DNA of 64,000 nt from Streptomyces sp. Je 1-332 (GCF_040730185.1 NZ_CP160402.1:5022001-5086000), one strand, 5' to 3'. Numbered from the stretch's first letter, positions 1 to 8,447 are shown. Numbers and translations: made by a program. The notes: generated by a model from the sequence alone, not told the origin.

Positions 1-1
1 G

Positions 2-934
2 GAGACCTTCGCCCACACCTGCGCGGTGATGCAGACGAAGGACGCCCTCAAGCGCGTGGCCGCCGAGTGCGCCGAGGACCTCGCCGAGGACGGCGTCGTC
101 TACGCCGAGATCCGGTACGCCCCCGAGCAGCACCTGGAGCAGGGCCTCACCCTCGAAGAGGTCGTCGAGGCCGTCAACGAAGGCTTCCGGGAGGGCGAGC
201 GGCGCGCGAAGGCCAACGGCCACCGCATCCGGGTGGGCGCGCTGCTGACCGCCATGCGGCACGCGGCCCGCGCCCTGGAGATCGCCGAACTCGCCAACCG
301 CTACCGCGATCTGGGCGTCGTCGGCTTCGACATCGCGGGCGCGGAGGCGGGCTTCCCGCCCACCCGGCACCTCGACGCGTTCGAGTACCTCAAGCGCGAG
401 AACAACCACTTCACCATCCACGCGGGCGAGGCCTTCGGTCTGCCGTCCATCTGGCAGGCCCTGCAGTGGTGCGGCGCCGACCGCCTCGGCCACGGCGTGC
501 GGATCATCGACGACATCCAGGTCGCCGACGACGGCACCGTGAAGCTCGGCCGCCTCGCCAGCTATGTGCGCGACAAGCGCATCCCCCTGGAGATGTGCCC
601 CAGCTCCAACCTCCAGACGGGCGCGGCGAGCTCGTACGCCGAGCACCCCATCGGCCTGCTGCGCAAGCTGCACTTCCGCGCCACGGTGAACACCGACAAC
701 CGCCTGATGTCGGGCACCAGCATGAGCCGCGAATTCGAGCACCTGGTCGAGACTTTCGGTTACACGCTCGACGACATGCAGTGGTTCACAGTCAATGCGA
801 TGAAATCAGCGTTCATTCCTTTCGATGAACGCCTTGCCATGATCAGTGACGTGATCAAGCCCGGATATGCCGAGCTGAAGTCCGAATGGCTGTTCCGTCA
901 GACCGCCTCCACCAGGGCTTCTGTCGACGTGTAA
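2..934 (+). CDS. add: adenosine deaminase, 5'-truncated by the window edge
   Basis: Purine-salvage enzyme that deaminates adenosine and deoxyadenosine to inosine and deoxyinosine in the cytoplasm. The frame is open from the first complete codon, so the true start and the first metal-binding His-x-His lie before the window; about 310 residues are present. Seen: the HAGE box with the catalytic Glu (codons from base 419), an SSNLQT segment and a VNTDN turn, all typical of the family. The last 50 codons use more A/T at third positions than the rest. A hairpin with a T run follows the stop. deoC and a purine nucleoside phosphorylase downstream give a nucleoside-salvage context. Identity is very likely. 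Confidence 0.95.
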   Translation, partial: ETFAHTCAVMQTKDALKRVAAECAEDLAEDGVVYAEIRYAPEQHLEQGLTLEEVVEAVNEGFREGERRAKANGHRIRVGALLTAMRHAARALEIAELANRYRDLGVVGFDIAGAEAGFPPTRHLDAFEYLKRENNHFTIHAGEAFGLPSIWQALQWCGADRLGHGVRIIDDIQVADDGTVKLGRLASYVRDKRIPLEMCPSSNLQTGAASSYAEHPIGLLRKLHFRATVNTDNRLMSGTSMSREFEHLVETFGYTLDDMQWFTVNAMKSAFIPFDERLAMISDVIKPGYAELKSEWLFRQTASTRASVDV

Positions 935-955
935 CAGAAATCGAAGCATTGTGGG

Positions 956-985
956 CGCGGCCGGGAACATTAATTCCCGGTCGCG
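956..985 (+). terminator. rho-independent terminator after add
   Basis: A 12-bp stem (956-967 with 974-985, one G-T pair) closes a six-base loop, CATTAA, and is followed at once by TTTTG and a further T-rich stretch. It lies 22 bases after the add stop codon, so it most likely ends the add transcript. Confidence 0.75.
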
Positions 986-1067
986 TTTTGCTGTTTGCGG
1001 ACCGCCCCTTCACATGTTTACGGTCATGGGCCGCTCAAAAGTCCCCGTCATCAAGGACGCATTGAAG

Positions 1068-1487
1068 ATGAAGCAGTCTGCAGCCAAGACCCTCGGTGTC
1101 GCCGCTCTCGGCGCCGCCTTCGCCGCCGCAGGCGCGGGTGCCGCCAACGCCGCGCCGGCCCTGCCCGACGCCACGGGCGCCCTGGGTTCCGCCACCGCCA
1201 TGCTGCCCACGGAGCAGCTCGGCGAGAACCTGCCCGCGGGTGGCCCCGAGGCGGTCTCCGCCGGCCAGAACGTGGTCGGCAGCACCCTGCAGGCCTCCGC
1301 GCCGACCGTCGGCAAGCTCGGCGAGAGCATGAAGCACGCCGACGACCGGGGCAAGCCCGCTCCGGCCGACCCGGTCACCGGTCTGCTCGGCGGCCTGCCG
1401 CTGGCCGGCGCCCTGCCCGTGCAGGGGCTGCCCCTGCAGGGACTCCCCCTGGAGGGCCTGCCCGTGAACGGTGTGCCGCTCGGCTGA
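1068..1487 (+). CDS. small secreted alanine/proline-rich protein
   Basis: Predicted exported protein of 139 residues, function unknown. ATG 1068 is chosen because it gives a clean Sec signal peptide: Lys near residue 2, a hydrophobic Ala-rich core (about residues 8-24) and an ANA-A type cleavage site near residue 27. The frame extends upstream without an obvious start signal. The mature part has no cysteine and ends in LPLQGLPLEGLPVNGVPLG-like short repeats built on GLPL. It resembles the second small secreted protein at 7266 in size and style (Ala-rich leader, Pro/Leu-rich mature part). A strong hairpin follows. Possibly a surface-associated structural peptide; this is a guess. Confidence 0.7.
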   Translation: MKQSAAKTLGVAALGAAFAAAGAGAANAAPALPDATGALGSATAMLPTEQLGENLPAGGPEAVSAGQNVVGSTLQASAPTVGKLGESMKHADDRGKPAPADPVTGLLGGLPLAGALPVQGLPLQGLPLEGLPVNGVPLG

Positions 1488-1506
1488 TCAGCACGGTCTC
1501 CGCACA

Positions 1507-1550
1507 CGCCGATGGGGCGCACCCCCGCTCAAGGGTGCGCCCCATCGGCG
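1507..1550. terminator. bidirectional terminator hairpin
   Basis: Perfect 18-bp inverted repeat (1507-1524 with 1533-1550) around an eight-base loop. It lies between the convergent ends of the secreted protein gene (stop 1487) and the pspC-like gene (stop 1579), so it can serve both strands. No T run; typical of GC-rich actinobacterial terminators. Confidence 0.8.
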
Positions 1551-1578
1551 TACGTGTGTGGCAGCAAGGGCCGCCGAT

Positions 1579-1782
1579 TCACCAGGCTGCCTGCCTGGCC
1601 TTGCTGTCGGAGGGCAACAGGACCCAGAGCGCGATGTAGAGCAGGAACTGCGGGCCGGGCAGCAGACACGACACCACGAAGATCACGCGCATCGTGGTCG
1701 CCGATGTGCCGAAACGCTTGGCGAGGGCGGCGCACACTCCGCCGATCATCCGGCCGTTGGTGGGGCGGGCAAGGGCGGTCAT
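1579..1782 (-). CDS. PspC-domain membrane protein
   Basis: 67-residue protein consisting of one PspC domain: an N-terminal MIGGVCAALAKRFG motif, then a hydrophobic segment (about residues 30-55) ending in LPSDSK. PspC proteins sit in the membrane and in other bacteria sense or relay envelope stress; in actinobacteria most short copies are uncharacterised. ATG 1782 is preceded by GAAGGAG with a good spacing. The cation-poor, single-domain form suggests a small membrane partner rather than the full two-component-like PspC/ToxR fusions. Transcribed toward the secreted protein gene, separated by a hairpin. Confidence 0.85.
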   Translation of the reverse strand: MTALARPTNGRMIGGVCAALAKRFGTSATTMRVIFVVSCLLPGPQFLLYIALWVLLPSDSKARQAAW

Positions 1783-1872
1783 GGTGGCTCCTTCGTGAAC
1801 CGTCGGTACGAGCTCCGGGGCGTGTACCCCGATGTCTCAAAGCTACGTTCGCGAAGCGGGCAAAGCGTCGCT

Positions 1873-2463
1873 CTAGGGTGCGATACCGACCCTGGGAATC
1901 GTCGGGGTCGACCCCTGAGAAGCGTCCTCCCGTGGGAGGGGCGCGCGGTGCTCCACATCAGTACGGCGACGGAGCCTGGCCCTGAGCGCGGGCACCACCG
2001 CGACATGCGCGAGAGCCACACCCACGGCGTTCAGGAACAGCGAGTCGACATCGACGACCTGCCCGGGGACCCCGGTCTGCAGCAGTTCGATGCCCAGCGA
2101 GATCAGCGCGCCCGCCGCGACCGTCCGCACCAGCGAACCCAGCGGCGACACATGGACCCGACCGCCGGCGAGCGGAAGCAGCACACCGAGCGGGGCGAGC
2201 AGCAGCAGACTGCCGCCTATCTGCCGGGCTGCCTGCGCGGGACCGAGCGCCAGATCCGCCTTGATGCCGGCGAACGGCTGCAGATTCGCCGCGCTGACCC
2301 ACGGCACGTCCAGTGGACGCAGAGTGAGCCAGCCGACGAACAGAAGATGCGCGACGAGGAGGAATCCTCCTGCCGCACGGAAGCGGATGGCGGCCCCGTG
2401 GCCGCCCGAGCCTTGACGCACGCACCCCAAGACGCGCCTAGCGGCAGGATCGGTTCCGCGCAT
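1873..2463 (-). CDS. VanZ-family membrane protein
   Basis: 196-residue integral membrane protein of the VanZ family. Four hydrophobic segments are visible (about 29-48, 81-101, 108-130, 140-158), with the family's LRP near residue 49 and an N/GIELLQ...D-x-x-LN motif near residues 120-140 (SLGIELLQ, VVDVDSLFLNAVG). VanZ was named from a low-level teicoplanin resistance gene, but most chromosomal copies in Streptomyces have no known role. ATG at 2463. Lies 71 bp after the lipoprotein gene of the afsQ operon and on the same strand, so it may be read through from it. Confidence 0.85.
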   Translation of the reverse strand: MRGTDPAARRVLGCVRQGSGGHGAAIRFRAAGGFLLVAHLLFVGWLTLRPLDVPWVSAANLQPFAGIKADLALGPAQAARQIGGSLLLLAPLGVLLPLAGGRVHVSPLGSLVRTVAAGALISLGIELLQTGVPGQVVDVDSLFLNAVGVALAHVAVVPALRARLRRRTDVEHRAPLPREDASQGSTPTIPRVGIAP

Positions 2464-2534
2464 TCACTCCCGGTGCGCGGCAGTGTCCTGATCGCACACC
2501 GTGACTGTCCTGATCGGCCGCTTCACCGGCTCGG

Positions 2535-3134
2535 TCACTTCACCGTCTCCGTGGGCGGAGCCACCGTCCCGGGGCGCTGGCGGACCTCCTGGGTGCATTC
2601 GTAGCGGCGCAGGGGGGCGTCGCCGGGGCCGCCCATGATGACCTCGCGGTCGTCGCCCGCCGCCGCGCTGTCCGCGAACGTGCAAACGACCTGGGCGAGC
2701 GCGAACGCCGACAGGTCCTCCGGAGACGTGCTGAACCGCAGCGCGTCCTCGGGGTCCCCCTTCCCGGGGCCGCCGACCACCGTGCCACCCCGTACGTCCG
2801 TGGCGAAGCCCGCCTGCTTCTCCTGGTCCGATGGCGTGTGCGACAGCTCGTCGAGGAGCGCCTGCGCGATACGGACCCGGTCCGTCGTCGCCTTCTCGGT
2901 GGGGATCCGCACCGACCGGTCGACGGTCACCAGCTGCGCCGCGCACACCAGGAAGACCTGCACCGGGACCCCGCTGGACTGCGAGGCGATGCTCGACCCG
3001 GACATCACGCAGGGCACCCGTGACGGGCCGGGGCCGAAGTCCGTCGGCACCTCCGTCGAGCGGATGCCGCAGCCCGCGAGAAGCGTGGTCAGCGCGGTGG
3101 CGAGGAGTGCGGCGCGCAGCCGTGGGCGGCTCAT
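2535..3134 (-). CDS. lipoprotein of the afsQ operon
   Basis: 199-residue exported lipoprotein: signal peptide with lipobox LLAGC (Cys near residue 22). ATG 3134 is chosen because it overlaps the afsQ2 stop in ATGA (3131-3134), and a longer upstream frame is only Arg-rich shadow. The mature part carries four further cysteines and a region (roughly residues 65-130) like the GerMN-type domain seen in actinobacterial lipoproteins next to sensor kinases, although that assignment is weak. Position and coupling to the AfsQ kinase suggest an extracytoplasmic accessory to signal input or turnover, comparable to LpqB beside MtrB; this is inference. The S. coelicolor counterpart I recall is SCO4905. Confidence 0.85.
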   Translation of the reverse strand: MSRPRLRAALLATALTTLLAGCGIRSTEVPTDFGPGPSRVPCVMSGSSIASQSSGVPVQVFLVCAAQLVTVDRSVRIPTEKATTDRVRIAQALLDELSHTPSDQEKQAGFATDVRGGTVVGGPGKGDPEDALRFSTSPEDLSAFALAQVVCTFADSAAAGDDREVIMGGPGDAPLRRYECTQEVRQRPGTVAPPTETVK

Positions 3135-4711
3135 CGCTTCTCTCCCTCGACGGCGGCGTCGCCGTCCGTGCCCTCCGCGGCCTCGTCGTCGGGCAGCAGC
3201 TCCGACGGATCGCGCGGCAGCCACAGCGTGAACACCGCGCCGCCCTTGGGCGAGTTCGCGGCGGTGATCTCACCGCCGTGGATATGGGCGTTCTCCAAGG
3301 CGATGGAGAGCCCGAGCCCGCTGCCCTCCGACCGCGGCCGGGACGCGCTCGCCTTGTAGAAGCGGTCGAAGACGTGCGGCAGTACGTCCTCGGGGATGCC
3401 GGGGCCGCCGTCCCGCACCGCGATGAGGAGCTTCTCGCCCGCGAGCCGTACGGAGACCTCCACCGGGGAGCCACCGTGCTTGAGCGCGTTGCCGATGAGG
3501 TTCGCCAGGATGACGTCGAGGCGGCGCGGGTCGAGCCGCACCGTGATGCCGCGCTCCGCGTCGAGCTCGACCGCGTCGAGCCAGGCACGGGCGTCGATGC
3601 AGGCCGTGATCTGGTCGGCGATGTCCACGTCGTCCAGGACGAGCCGCGCCGTGCCCGCGTCGAAGCGGGTGACCTCCATCAGGTTCTCCACCAGGTCGTT
3701 GAGGCGGCGGGTCTCGCTGACCACAAGACGCACGGCGGGCTCGATCATCGGGTCGACGCTGCCGGTCTCCGCGTCGAGCTCCTCCTCCAGGACCTCGGTC
3801 ACCGCGGTGATCGCGGTCAGCGGCGTACGCAGCTCGTGCGACATGTCGGCGACGAAGCGCCGCGACGCCTCGTCACGGGCGCTCATGTCGTCGACCTTCT
3901 TCTCCAGGCTCTCCGCGGTCCGGTTGAACGTCCGTGACAGGTCGGCCAGTTCATCCGTGCCCGACACCCGAAGCCGCGTGTCCAGCTTGCCCTCGCCGAG
4001 CCGCCGCGCGGCAACCCCCAGCCGGTGCACCGGTTTGAGCACGGTGGTCGCCGCGGCCTGCGCGAGCAGGGCGGAACCGATGAGCGCGAGCCCGGTGGCG
4101 ATCGCGAGTGACCAGCCGAGCGAACTGAGGTCCTTCGCCTCCGGCTCCAGGGACTTGAGCATGTAACCGGTCGGCCCGCCACCGATGACCTTGGCGCCAC
4201 CCACGAGATACGGGGCGCCGTCGTCGACGGTCCGCTGCCAGTACAGGTGGTACGGGCTCTTGTTGCTGGAGGTGAGCGGCTGCTCCTTGTTCACCGTCTT
4301 GCGCAGCGACTTGGGCACGTCGGCGAGCGTGAAGGCGTCCAGGTCCGAGTAGCCGACGATCGTGTCACCGTCGGTGTTCTCCCCGATCAGGAGCACGCTG
4401 TAGCGCTGGCTGCTGTTGGCCATCGTCCCCGCGGCCTGCTGCAGTTCGTCCTGGGTCGGATTGGGCGGCAGGGCGCCGGCGCGCGTCTGCATCTCCTGCT
4501 GGAAGTCCTTCAGGGCCGCGTCCTGCGCGCGCGTCAGGACGGCCTCGCGGTTGAGCCAGTACGCGATTCCGGAAGCCGTCACGGCGGCGGTGAGCGCCAC
4601 CAGACCGAACACCACGACGAGCCGGAGCCTGAGGCTCGTGAAGCGCAGCCCCGCCATGATCGCCTTGCGCGCCGCGGCCCAACCGCGGAGCTTGTCCTGC
4701 GGTTTGGTCAC
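3131..4711 (-). CDS. afsQ2: sensor histidine kinase AfsQ2
   Basis: Membrane sensor kinase of the AfsQ system, which in S. coelicolor controls antibiotic production and nitrogen/carbon metabolism. 526 residues from GTG 4711, chosen because it overlaps the afsQ1 stop (GTGA). Order: transmembrane helix about 31-53, extracytoplasmic sensor domain about 54-198, second helix about 200-223, HAMP linker, dimerisation/phosphoacceptor box DMSHELRTPLT with His292, then the ATPase with ANLIGNALKHG (N box), RDGGPGIPED (G1) and GSGLGLSIA (G2). All catalytic elements look intact. The stop overlaps the lipoprotein start, so response regulator, kinase and lipoprotein are probably translated as one coupled unit. 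Confidence 0.95.
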   Translation of the reverse strand: MTKPQDKLRGWAAARKAIMAGLRFTSLRLRLVVVFGLVALTAAVTASGIAYWLNREAVLTRAQDAALKDFQQEMQTRAGALPPNPTQDELQQAAGTMANSSQRYSVLLIGENTDGDTIVGYSDLDAFTLADVPKSLRKTVNKEQPLTSSNKSPYHLYWQRTVDDGAPYLVGGAKVIGGGPTGYMLKSLEPEAKDLSSLGWSLAIATGLALIGSALLAQAAATTVLKPVHRLGVAARRLGEGKLDTRLRVSGTDELADLSRTFNRTAESLEKKVDDMSARDEASRRFVADMSHELRTPLTAITAVTEVLEEELDAETGSVDPMIEPAVRLVVSETRRLNDLVENLMEVTRFDAGTARLVLDDVDIADQITACIDARAWLDAVELDAERGITVRLDPRRLDVILANLIGNALKHGGSPVEVSVRLAGEKLLIAVRDGGPGIPEDVLPHVFDRFYKASASRPRSEGSGLGLSIALENAHIHGGEITAANSPKGGAVFTLWLPRDPSELLPDDEAAEGTDGDAAVEGEKR

Positions 4712-5385
4712 TGAGGAGTGTCCAGCCGGTAGCCCACTCCACGCACCGTACGGATCAGCGTCGGCGAGGACGGCACGTCCTCCACCTTCGCGCGAAGCCG
4801 CTGCACACAGGCGTCGACGAGCCGGGAGTCGCCGAGGTAGTCGTGCTCCCACACCAGACGCAGCAACTGCTGCCGCGACAGGGCCTGTCCGGGCCTGCGG
4901 CTCAGCTCCAGGAGCAGCCGCAGCTCGGTCGGCGTGAGCTGCAGATCCTCGCCGTTCTTCGTGACGGTCATCGCGGCGCGGTCGATGACGAGCGAACCGA
5001 ACGTCGCCGCGTCGTTGGCCTCGCGCTCACCGCGGCGAAGGACCGCGCGGATACGGGCGTCGAGCACCCGTCCCTGCACGGGTTTCACGACATAGTCGTC
5101 GGCACCGGACTCGAGCCCGACGACCACGTCGATGTCGTCACTGCGCGCGGTCAGCAGGATGATCGGCAACTGGTCGGTGCGCCGGATGCGACGGCACACC
5201 TCGAAGCCGTCGATGCCCGGCAGCATCACATCCAGCACGATCAGGTCCGGCCGCTGCTCACTGAGCAGCTTCAGGCCGTCCTCGCCGGTGGCAGCAGTAG
5301 CCACCCGATGCCCTTGGCGGGTGAGCGAAAGCTCAAGGGCCGTACGGATGGCGTCGTCGTCCTCGATCAGCAACAGGGAAGGCAC
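4708..5385 (-). CDS. afsQ1: response regulator AfsQ1 (OmpR/PhoB type)
   Basis: DNA-binding partner of AfsQ2. Receiver domain with acidic pocket EDDD at residues 8-11, phosphoacceptor Asp52 in VLDVMLPG, Thr and Lys of the TAR and VKPV motifs, then a winged-helix domain with SRLVDACVQRLRAK and a terminal RTVRGVGYR. GTG 5385 gives 225 residues and places the acceptor at Asp52, as reported for S. coelicolor AfsQ1; an ATG nine bases upstream (5394) is an equally possible start. The protein is nearly identical to what I recall of the S. coelicolor sequence. Divergent from sigQ, one of its known targets there. Confidence 0.95.
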   Translation of the reverse strand: MPSLLLIEDDDAIRTALELSLTRQGHRVATAATGEDGLKLLSEQRPDLIVLDVMLPGIDGFEVCRRIRRTDQLPIILLTARSDDIDVVVGLESGADDYVVKPVQGRVLDARIRAVLRRGEREANDAATFGSLVIDRAAMTVTKNGEDLQLTPTELRLLLELSRRPGQALSRQQLLRLVWEHDYLGDSRLVDACVQRLRAKVEDVPSSPTLIRTVRGVGYRLDTPQ

Positions 5386-5566
5386 GGACGTCATTCTGTC
5401 CCATGGCAAGGCCACAGTTCGACTGTTGGAGCGCTCCCACACCTACCCCCTACAACTAGAAGCGCTGTTGCAGGCCTGTGACAGTCGGCGGACACCGTCA
5501 TGAAGTGGGTCCGGCAGAGTTTTGGTCACACGGAAAAGGCCGGACTCCACCGACGGGGGGCGCGAG
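5386..5566. promoter_or_regulatory. divergent afsQ1/sigQ promoter region
   Basis: 181-bp gap holding the promoters of the afsQ operon and sigQ. In S. coelicolor AfsQ1 binds here at a GTnAC-n6-GTnAC direct repeat. I see good half sites GTGAC (5478-5482) and GTCAC (5525-5529), but neither has a proper second half at the right spacing, so the exact site is not assigned. Possible start points cannot be fixed by eye. Confidence 0.45.
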
Positions 5567-6334
5567 ATGAACACACTGCACAGCACCAGCTCAAGCGCAG
5601 TAATCACGCGTCTCCATGACGTGATCCGACCTGCCGAGAGGCACGAGAAGTCCGGTGCCGTGAGCGGGCGGGGGTGCGCTCGCGGCACCGGGCGTCAGCA
5701 CACCACGTACATGACGGTGGTTGACGCGTTCCGGGGGGAGACCCGCGGAGACGATGGGGGGGCTCACGGGGGAGCCGCGTACAGGGAGGGCACGGGGGAG
5801 CGCACTTCGGTGTCGGAGGCGGAGTTCACCGCCTACGTCCAGGAGCGTCGTGCCTCCCTGTACGCAACCGCCTATCACCTGACCGGTGACCGTTTCGAGG
5901 CCGAGGACCTGCTCCAGAGCGCCCTCTTCTCGACGTATCGCGCCTGGGACAGGATCAGCGACAAGGCCGCGGTCGGCGGTTACCTCCGCCGCACCATGAC
6001 CAACCTGCACATCAGCGCCTGGCGGCGCCGCAAGCTCAACGAATACCCGACCGAGGAGCTGCCGGAGACGGCGGGCGACACGGACGCGATGCGTGGCACC
6101 GAACTCCGCGCGGTTCTCTGGCAGGCCCTGGCCCGCCTCCCCGAACTGCAGCGGACGATGCTGGTCCTGCGTTACTACGAGGGCCGCACGGATCCCGAGA
6201 TCGCGGACATCCTCGACATCAGCGTGGGCACGGTGAAGTCCAGCATCTGGCGCTCCCTGCGTCGGCTGCGCGAGGACGAGGTCCTCAGCTTCGGCCGTGA
6301 CCAGGAAGAGTCCTTCGGCGAGTTGGTCGCCTAG
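5567..6334 (+). CDS. sigQ: ECF-type sigma factor SigQ (SigE family)
   Basis: Sigma factor that redirects RNA polymerase; in S. coelicolor SigQ is an AfsQ1 target and acts against the AfsQ effect on antibiotics. 255 residues from ATG 5567, which follows a run of six G's as ribosome site. About 75 N-terminal residues are low-complexity; the conserved part begins near SEAEFTAYV, so a later GTG (5813) is possible. Region 2 is seen at FEAEDLLQSALFSTYRAW and region 4 at EGRTDPEIADILDISVGTVKS, a normal helix-turn-helix. No anti-sigma gene follows. A hairpin ends the unit. Confidence 0.9.
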   Translation: MNTLHSTSSSAVITRLHDVIRPAERHEKSGAVSGRGCARGTGRQHTTYMTVVDAFRGETRGDDGGAHGGAAYREGTGERTSVSEAEFTAYVQERRASLYATAYHLTGDRFEAEDLLQSALFSTYRAWDRISDKAAVGGYLRRTMTNLHISAWRRRKLNEYPTEELPETAGDTDAMRGTELRAVLWQALARLPELQRTMLVLRYYEGRTDPEIADILDISVGTVKSSIWRSLRRLREDEVLSFGRDQEESFGELVA

Positions 6335-6437
6335 GGATCATGGGGGGCCGCCGCTCCCGGGGGGAGGCGGCGGTGGCAGGGGGGGGACACGGGGGAAGAC
6401 GGGGATCACGGGGGATCCACGGGGGAAACAAGTGGCG

Positions 6438-6468
6438 GGACCGGAAGGCCGGGGGGTCTTTCCGGTCC
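6438..6468 (+). terminator. terminator hairpin after sigQ
   Basis: 11-bp stem (6438-6448 with 6458-6468, one G-T pair) with a nine-base G-rich loop, followed by TTCTGCTTTTGC. It lies between the convergent ends of sigQ and the kinase gene. The bases between sigQ and the hairpin (6335-6437) are strings of G4-6 runs separated by one to three bases, with no gene seen. Confidence 0.65.
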
Positions 6469-6503
6469 TTCTGCTTTTGCTACGGAATTGCTCCCCGGCG
6501 GAG

Positions 6504-7142
6504 TTACGCGGCTTCCGCGCGGGCCTTCGCGCACCGGCCGGCGGCGGCTGCCGCGAGCCGTCCGAGGGCCTCGTCCTTGCCGCAGGGGTGACAGCCGAGC
6601 GCGGTCTGCCGGGCGACGATCACGCGCTCGGCCCGCATCAGCCGCCACCCGCGCCGCAGCAGGAACGCCACGGACTTGCGTCCCTCGCGCAGATCCCGCA
6701 GGAGCCGCCGCCGGAAGGTGGTGGAGGGGCGGCCCCGGAGGCAGATCGCGTCGGCGAGCACGCCGATCTCCCGGCACCGGTCCACGATGTCCGCCGCGAA
6801 GATGCCCTCGGCGATGAACAGGGGTGTCCGCTCGATGTCCATCGCCGTCTCGCCCGTACGCGAGCTGGTGGCGATGTCGTAGACGGGGATGCGCGTACGT
6901 CCCGTGCGGCACAGCTGCTCGATGGCGGCGACGGCGACGTCCGTGTCCCAGGATTCGGGGGAGTCCCAGTCGATGTCCGTGCTGCCGGGGACCTGCGGCA
7001 GTGTCGGGTCGTCGCATTCCTTGTAGAAGTCGTCGAGGCACAGGACGGGCAGTCCGGAGCGGGCGGCGAACGACGACTTGCCTGAGCCCGAGGGGCCGGC
7101 GAGCAGCACGACTCGGGTGGGTATCGGGGGATGGGAACTCAC
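6504..7142 (-). CDS. uridine kinase-like P-loop kinase
   Basis: 212-residue nucleoside-kinase-type protein. Walker A GPSGSGKSS near residues 15-23, then LCLDDFYK (substrate/Mg region), a DIDWDSPESWD segment typical of uridine kinase-like phosphotransferases, and a lid with repeated Arg residues. GTG 7142 is chosen because VSSHPPIPTR precedes the first beta strand exactly as in relatives; longer frames add unlikely sequence. The likely reaction is ATP-dependent phosphorylation of uridine/cytidine or a related small molecule, but the substrate is unproven. Neighbouring nucleoside genes (add, deoC, PNP) support a salvage role. Confidence 0.8.
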   Translation of the reverse strand: MSSHPPIPTRVVLLAGPSGSGKSSFAARSGLPVLCLDDFYKECDDPTLPQVPGSTDIDWDSPESWDTDVAVAAIEQLCRTGRTRIPVYDIATSSRTGETAMDIERTPLFIAEGIFAADIVDRCREIGVLADAICLRGRPSTTFRRRLLRDLREGRKSVAFLLRRGWRLMRAERVIVARQTALGCHPCGKDEALGRLAAAAAGRCAKARAEAA

Positions 7143-7265
7143 GAGAGAACAGTTTGCTGCATTGAGCCGCCCAGGCGACCCGACGGGTAGGGCTTTGGTG
7201 CCCGCAACCCACCTCAACTACGCTGTGTGCGCATCTGATTACCCAAGAGGATTAGGGCGGAACCC

Positions 7266-7661
7266 ATGGCACGGCACGCAACAGCCTCCAAGCACCTCTC
7301 CCGCGTCCTGCTGCGGGCGGGTCTGACGGTCACCGTCGCGGGCACGGCGCTCGGTATCGGCGGCGCGGCGACGGCGAGCGCCGCTCCGGAGCCCTCGGCG
7401 TCCGAGAATCTCCCGGCGGCCGGTGCGGGCGTACTCCGGGCCGTCGAGGAGGTCGCCGCGGGTGGCCTCGGGCCGACCAAGGAGCTGAAGCTCAACCCGC
7501 TCGCGGGCACGGGGTCCGACCCGCTGGACAACGCCCTCGGCACCCAGATCGCGGACTTCAAGCCGGTCTCGACGGCCCCGCTGACCGCTCCGCTGACGCA
7601 GGGCGCGGCGCTGAAGGACCTGCCGCTGGTGAGCCAGGCCACCGGCGTGCTGCCCGGCTAG
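7266..7661 (+). CDS. small secreted protein
   Basis: 131-residue predicted exported protein, function unknown. Signal peptide: KHLSRVLLRAG then an apolar stretch to residue 38 with cleavage ASA-AP near residue 40. The mature part (about 92 residues) lacks cysteine and is rich in Ala, Leu, Pro. It resembles the product at 1068 in plan. ATG 7266 is preceded by GGCGGAACC. Such small secreted proteins are common in Streptomyces and may be developmental or wall-associated; no evidence here. Confidence 0.75.
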   Translation: MARHATASKHLSRVLLRAGLTVTVAGTALGIGGAATASAAPEPSASENLPAAGAGVLRAVEEVAAGGLGPTKELKLNPLAGTGSDPLDNALGTQIADFKPVSTAPLTAPLTQGAALKDLPLVSQATGVLPG

Positions 7662-7684
7662 GGGCTGCTGACGCGGGGCCCCTG

Positions 7685-8145
7685 TCACCCCTTCCGCAGG
7701 GGGACTTCCCGCACCAGCCACGCCACCGCGAAGGCCGCCGCACCGAGCATCGCGGCGCCGAGAGCCACGCCGTGCATGCCGCCGGTGACCGCCGTGCGCA
7801 CCGTCTCGCGCACTCCCTCCGGCATGTTCCTGACCGCATCGGGTGTCCACGAACTGCCGCCCTCCGGCATGCCGCCCGATGTCAGGCGGCTCGCGTAGAC
7901 GGCGCCCAGGACGGCGATGCCCAGTGAGCCGCCGATCGTGCGCAGGAGTGTGGTGGTGCCGGTGGCGGCGCCCATGTCGCGCGGCTCCGCGCTGTTGATG
8001 GTGATGAGCAGGGTGCTCTGGATCAGGAAGCCCATGCCCGTGCCGAGCACGAGCGTCAGCGCGGAGGTCACCGCGGTGGGGGTGTCCGCGCCGACCGCGA
8101 GGAGCGCGAGGCCGCCGACGGCCGTCAACGCGCCCCCGTGGACGG
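7685..8145 (-). pseudogene. 3' remnant of a DHA2-type MFS drug transporter
   Basis: About 150 codons matching the C-terminal third of a 14-TM MFS exporter: GMGFLIQSTLLITINSA, then GAATGTTTLLRTIGGSLGIAVLG (antiporter-type repeat), a periplasmic loop and a last membrane helix ending in VREVPLRKG. The N-terminal two thirds, including promoter and start, are absent. The frame continues to 8233 but beyond about 8145 the translation no longer looks like a transporter. It abuts, tail outward, a TetR tail on the other strand; see the following entry. A nonfunctional deletion relic. Confidence 0.75.
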
Positions 8146-8165
8146 AGTCGGAGGGCTGGTCGTCC

Positions 8166-8342
8166 GGTGACGAGACCAGGATGGGCCTCGCGCCGCAGAT
8201 GACGTACCTCATGGACACCGGCCGCTGCCCCACCTACCAGCGCTACGGGAGGAAGTCGCGCCGCAAGGACGACGCCACCTGGATGTACGAGACGGGCCTC
8301 GAATGTGTCCTGGACGGGATCGCGGCACGGCTCGGCATCTGA
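8166..8342 (+). pseudogene. 3' remnant of a TetR/AcrR-family regulator
   Basis: About 55 codons with the hallmark of TetR C-terminal domains: a YLMDTGRCPTYQRY segment (cf. the FPxLxR stretch) followed by YETGLECVLDGIAARLGI at the end. No DNA-binding domain, promoter or start remains. The adjacent MFS tail points away on the other strand, so an ancestral divergent tetR/MFS pair has apparently lost both 5' halves and the shared promoter in one deletion of well over 1 kb with a junction near 8145-8180. Confidence 0.7.
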
Positions 8343-8358
8343 CCGAGCCGCTGAGAAG

Positions 8359-8406
8359 GGCGAAGCCCCGGCGCCTCCTGGACGGAGGGGGTGCCGGGGC
8401 TTCGCC
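8359..8406. terminator. bidirectional terminator hairpin
   Basis: Inverted repeat of 14-15 bp (8359-8373 with 8392-8406) reading GGCGAAGCCCCGGC on the left, with a loop of about 18 bases. Lies between the tetR remnant (stop 8342) and the aldehyde dehydrogenase operon end (8448), convergent. Confidence 0.7.
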
Positions 8407-8447
8407 GTGCGGAGTGGCTCGGTGTGCTGTGGTCGGGCGGCGGGGCC

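Noticed and set aside
5478-5529. AfsQ1 site GTnAC-n6-GTnAC in the afsQ1/sigQ gap
   Set aside because: Only isolated half sites are present; the second halves differ at two or more fixed bases, so no full site is claimed.
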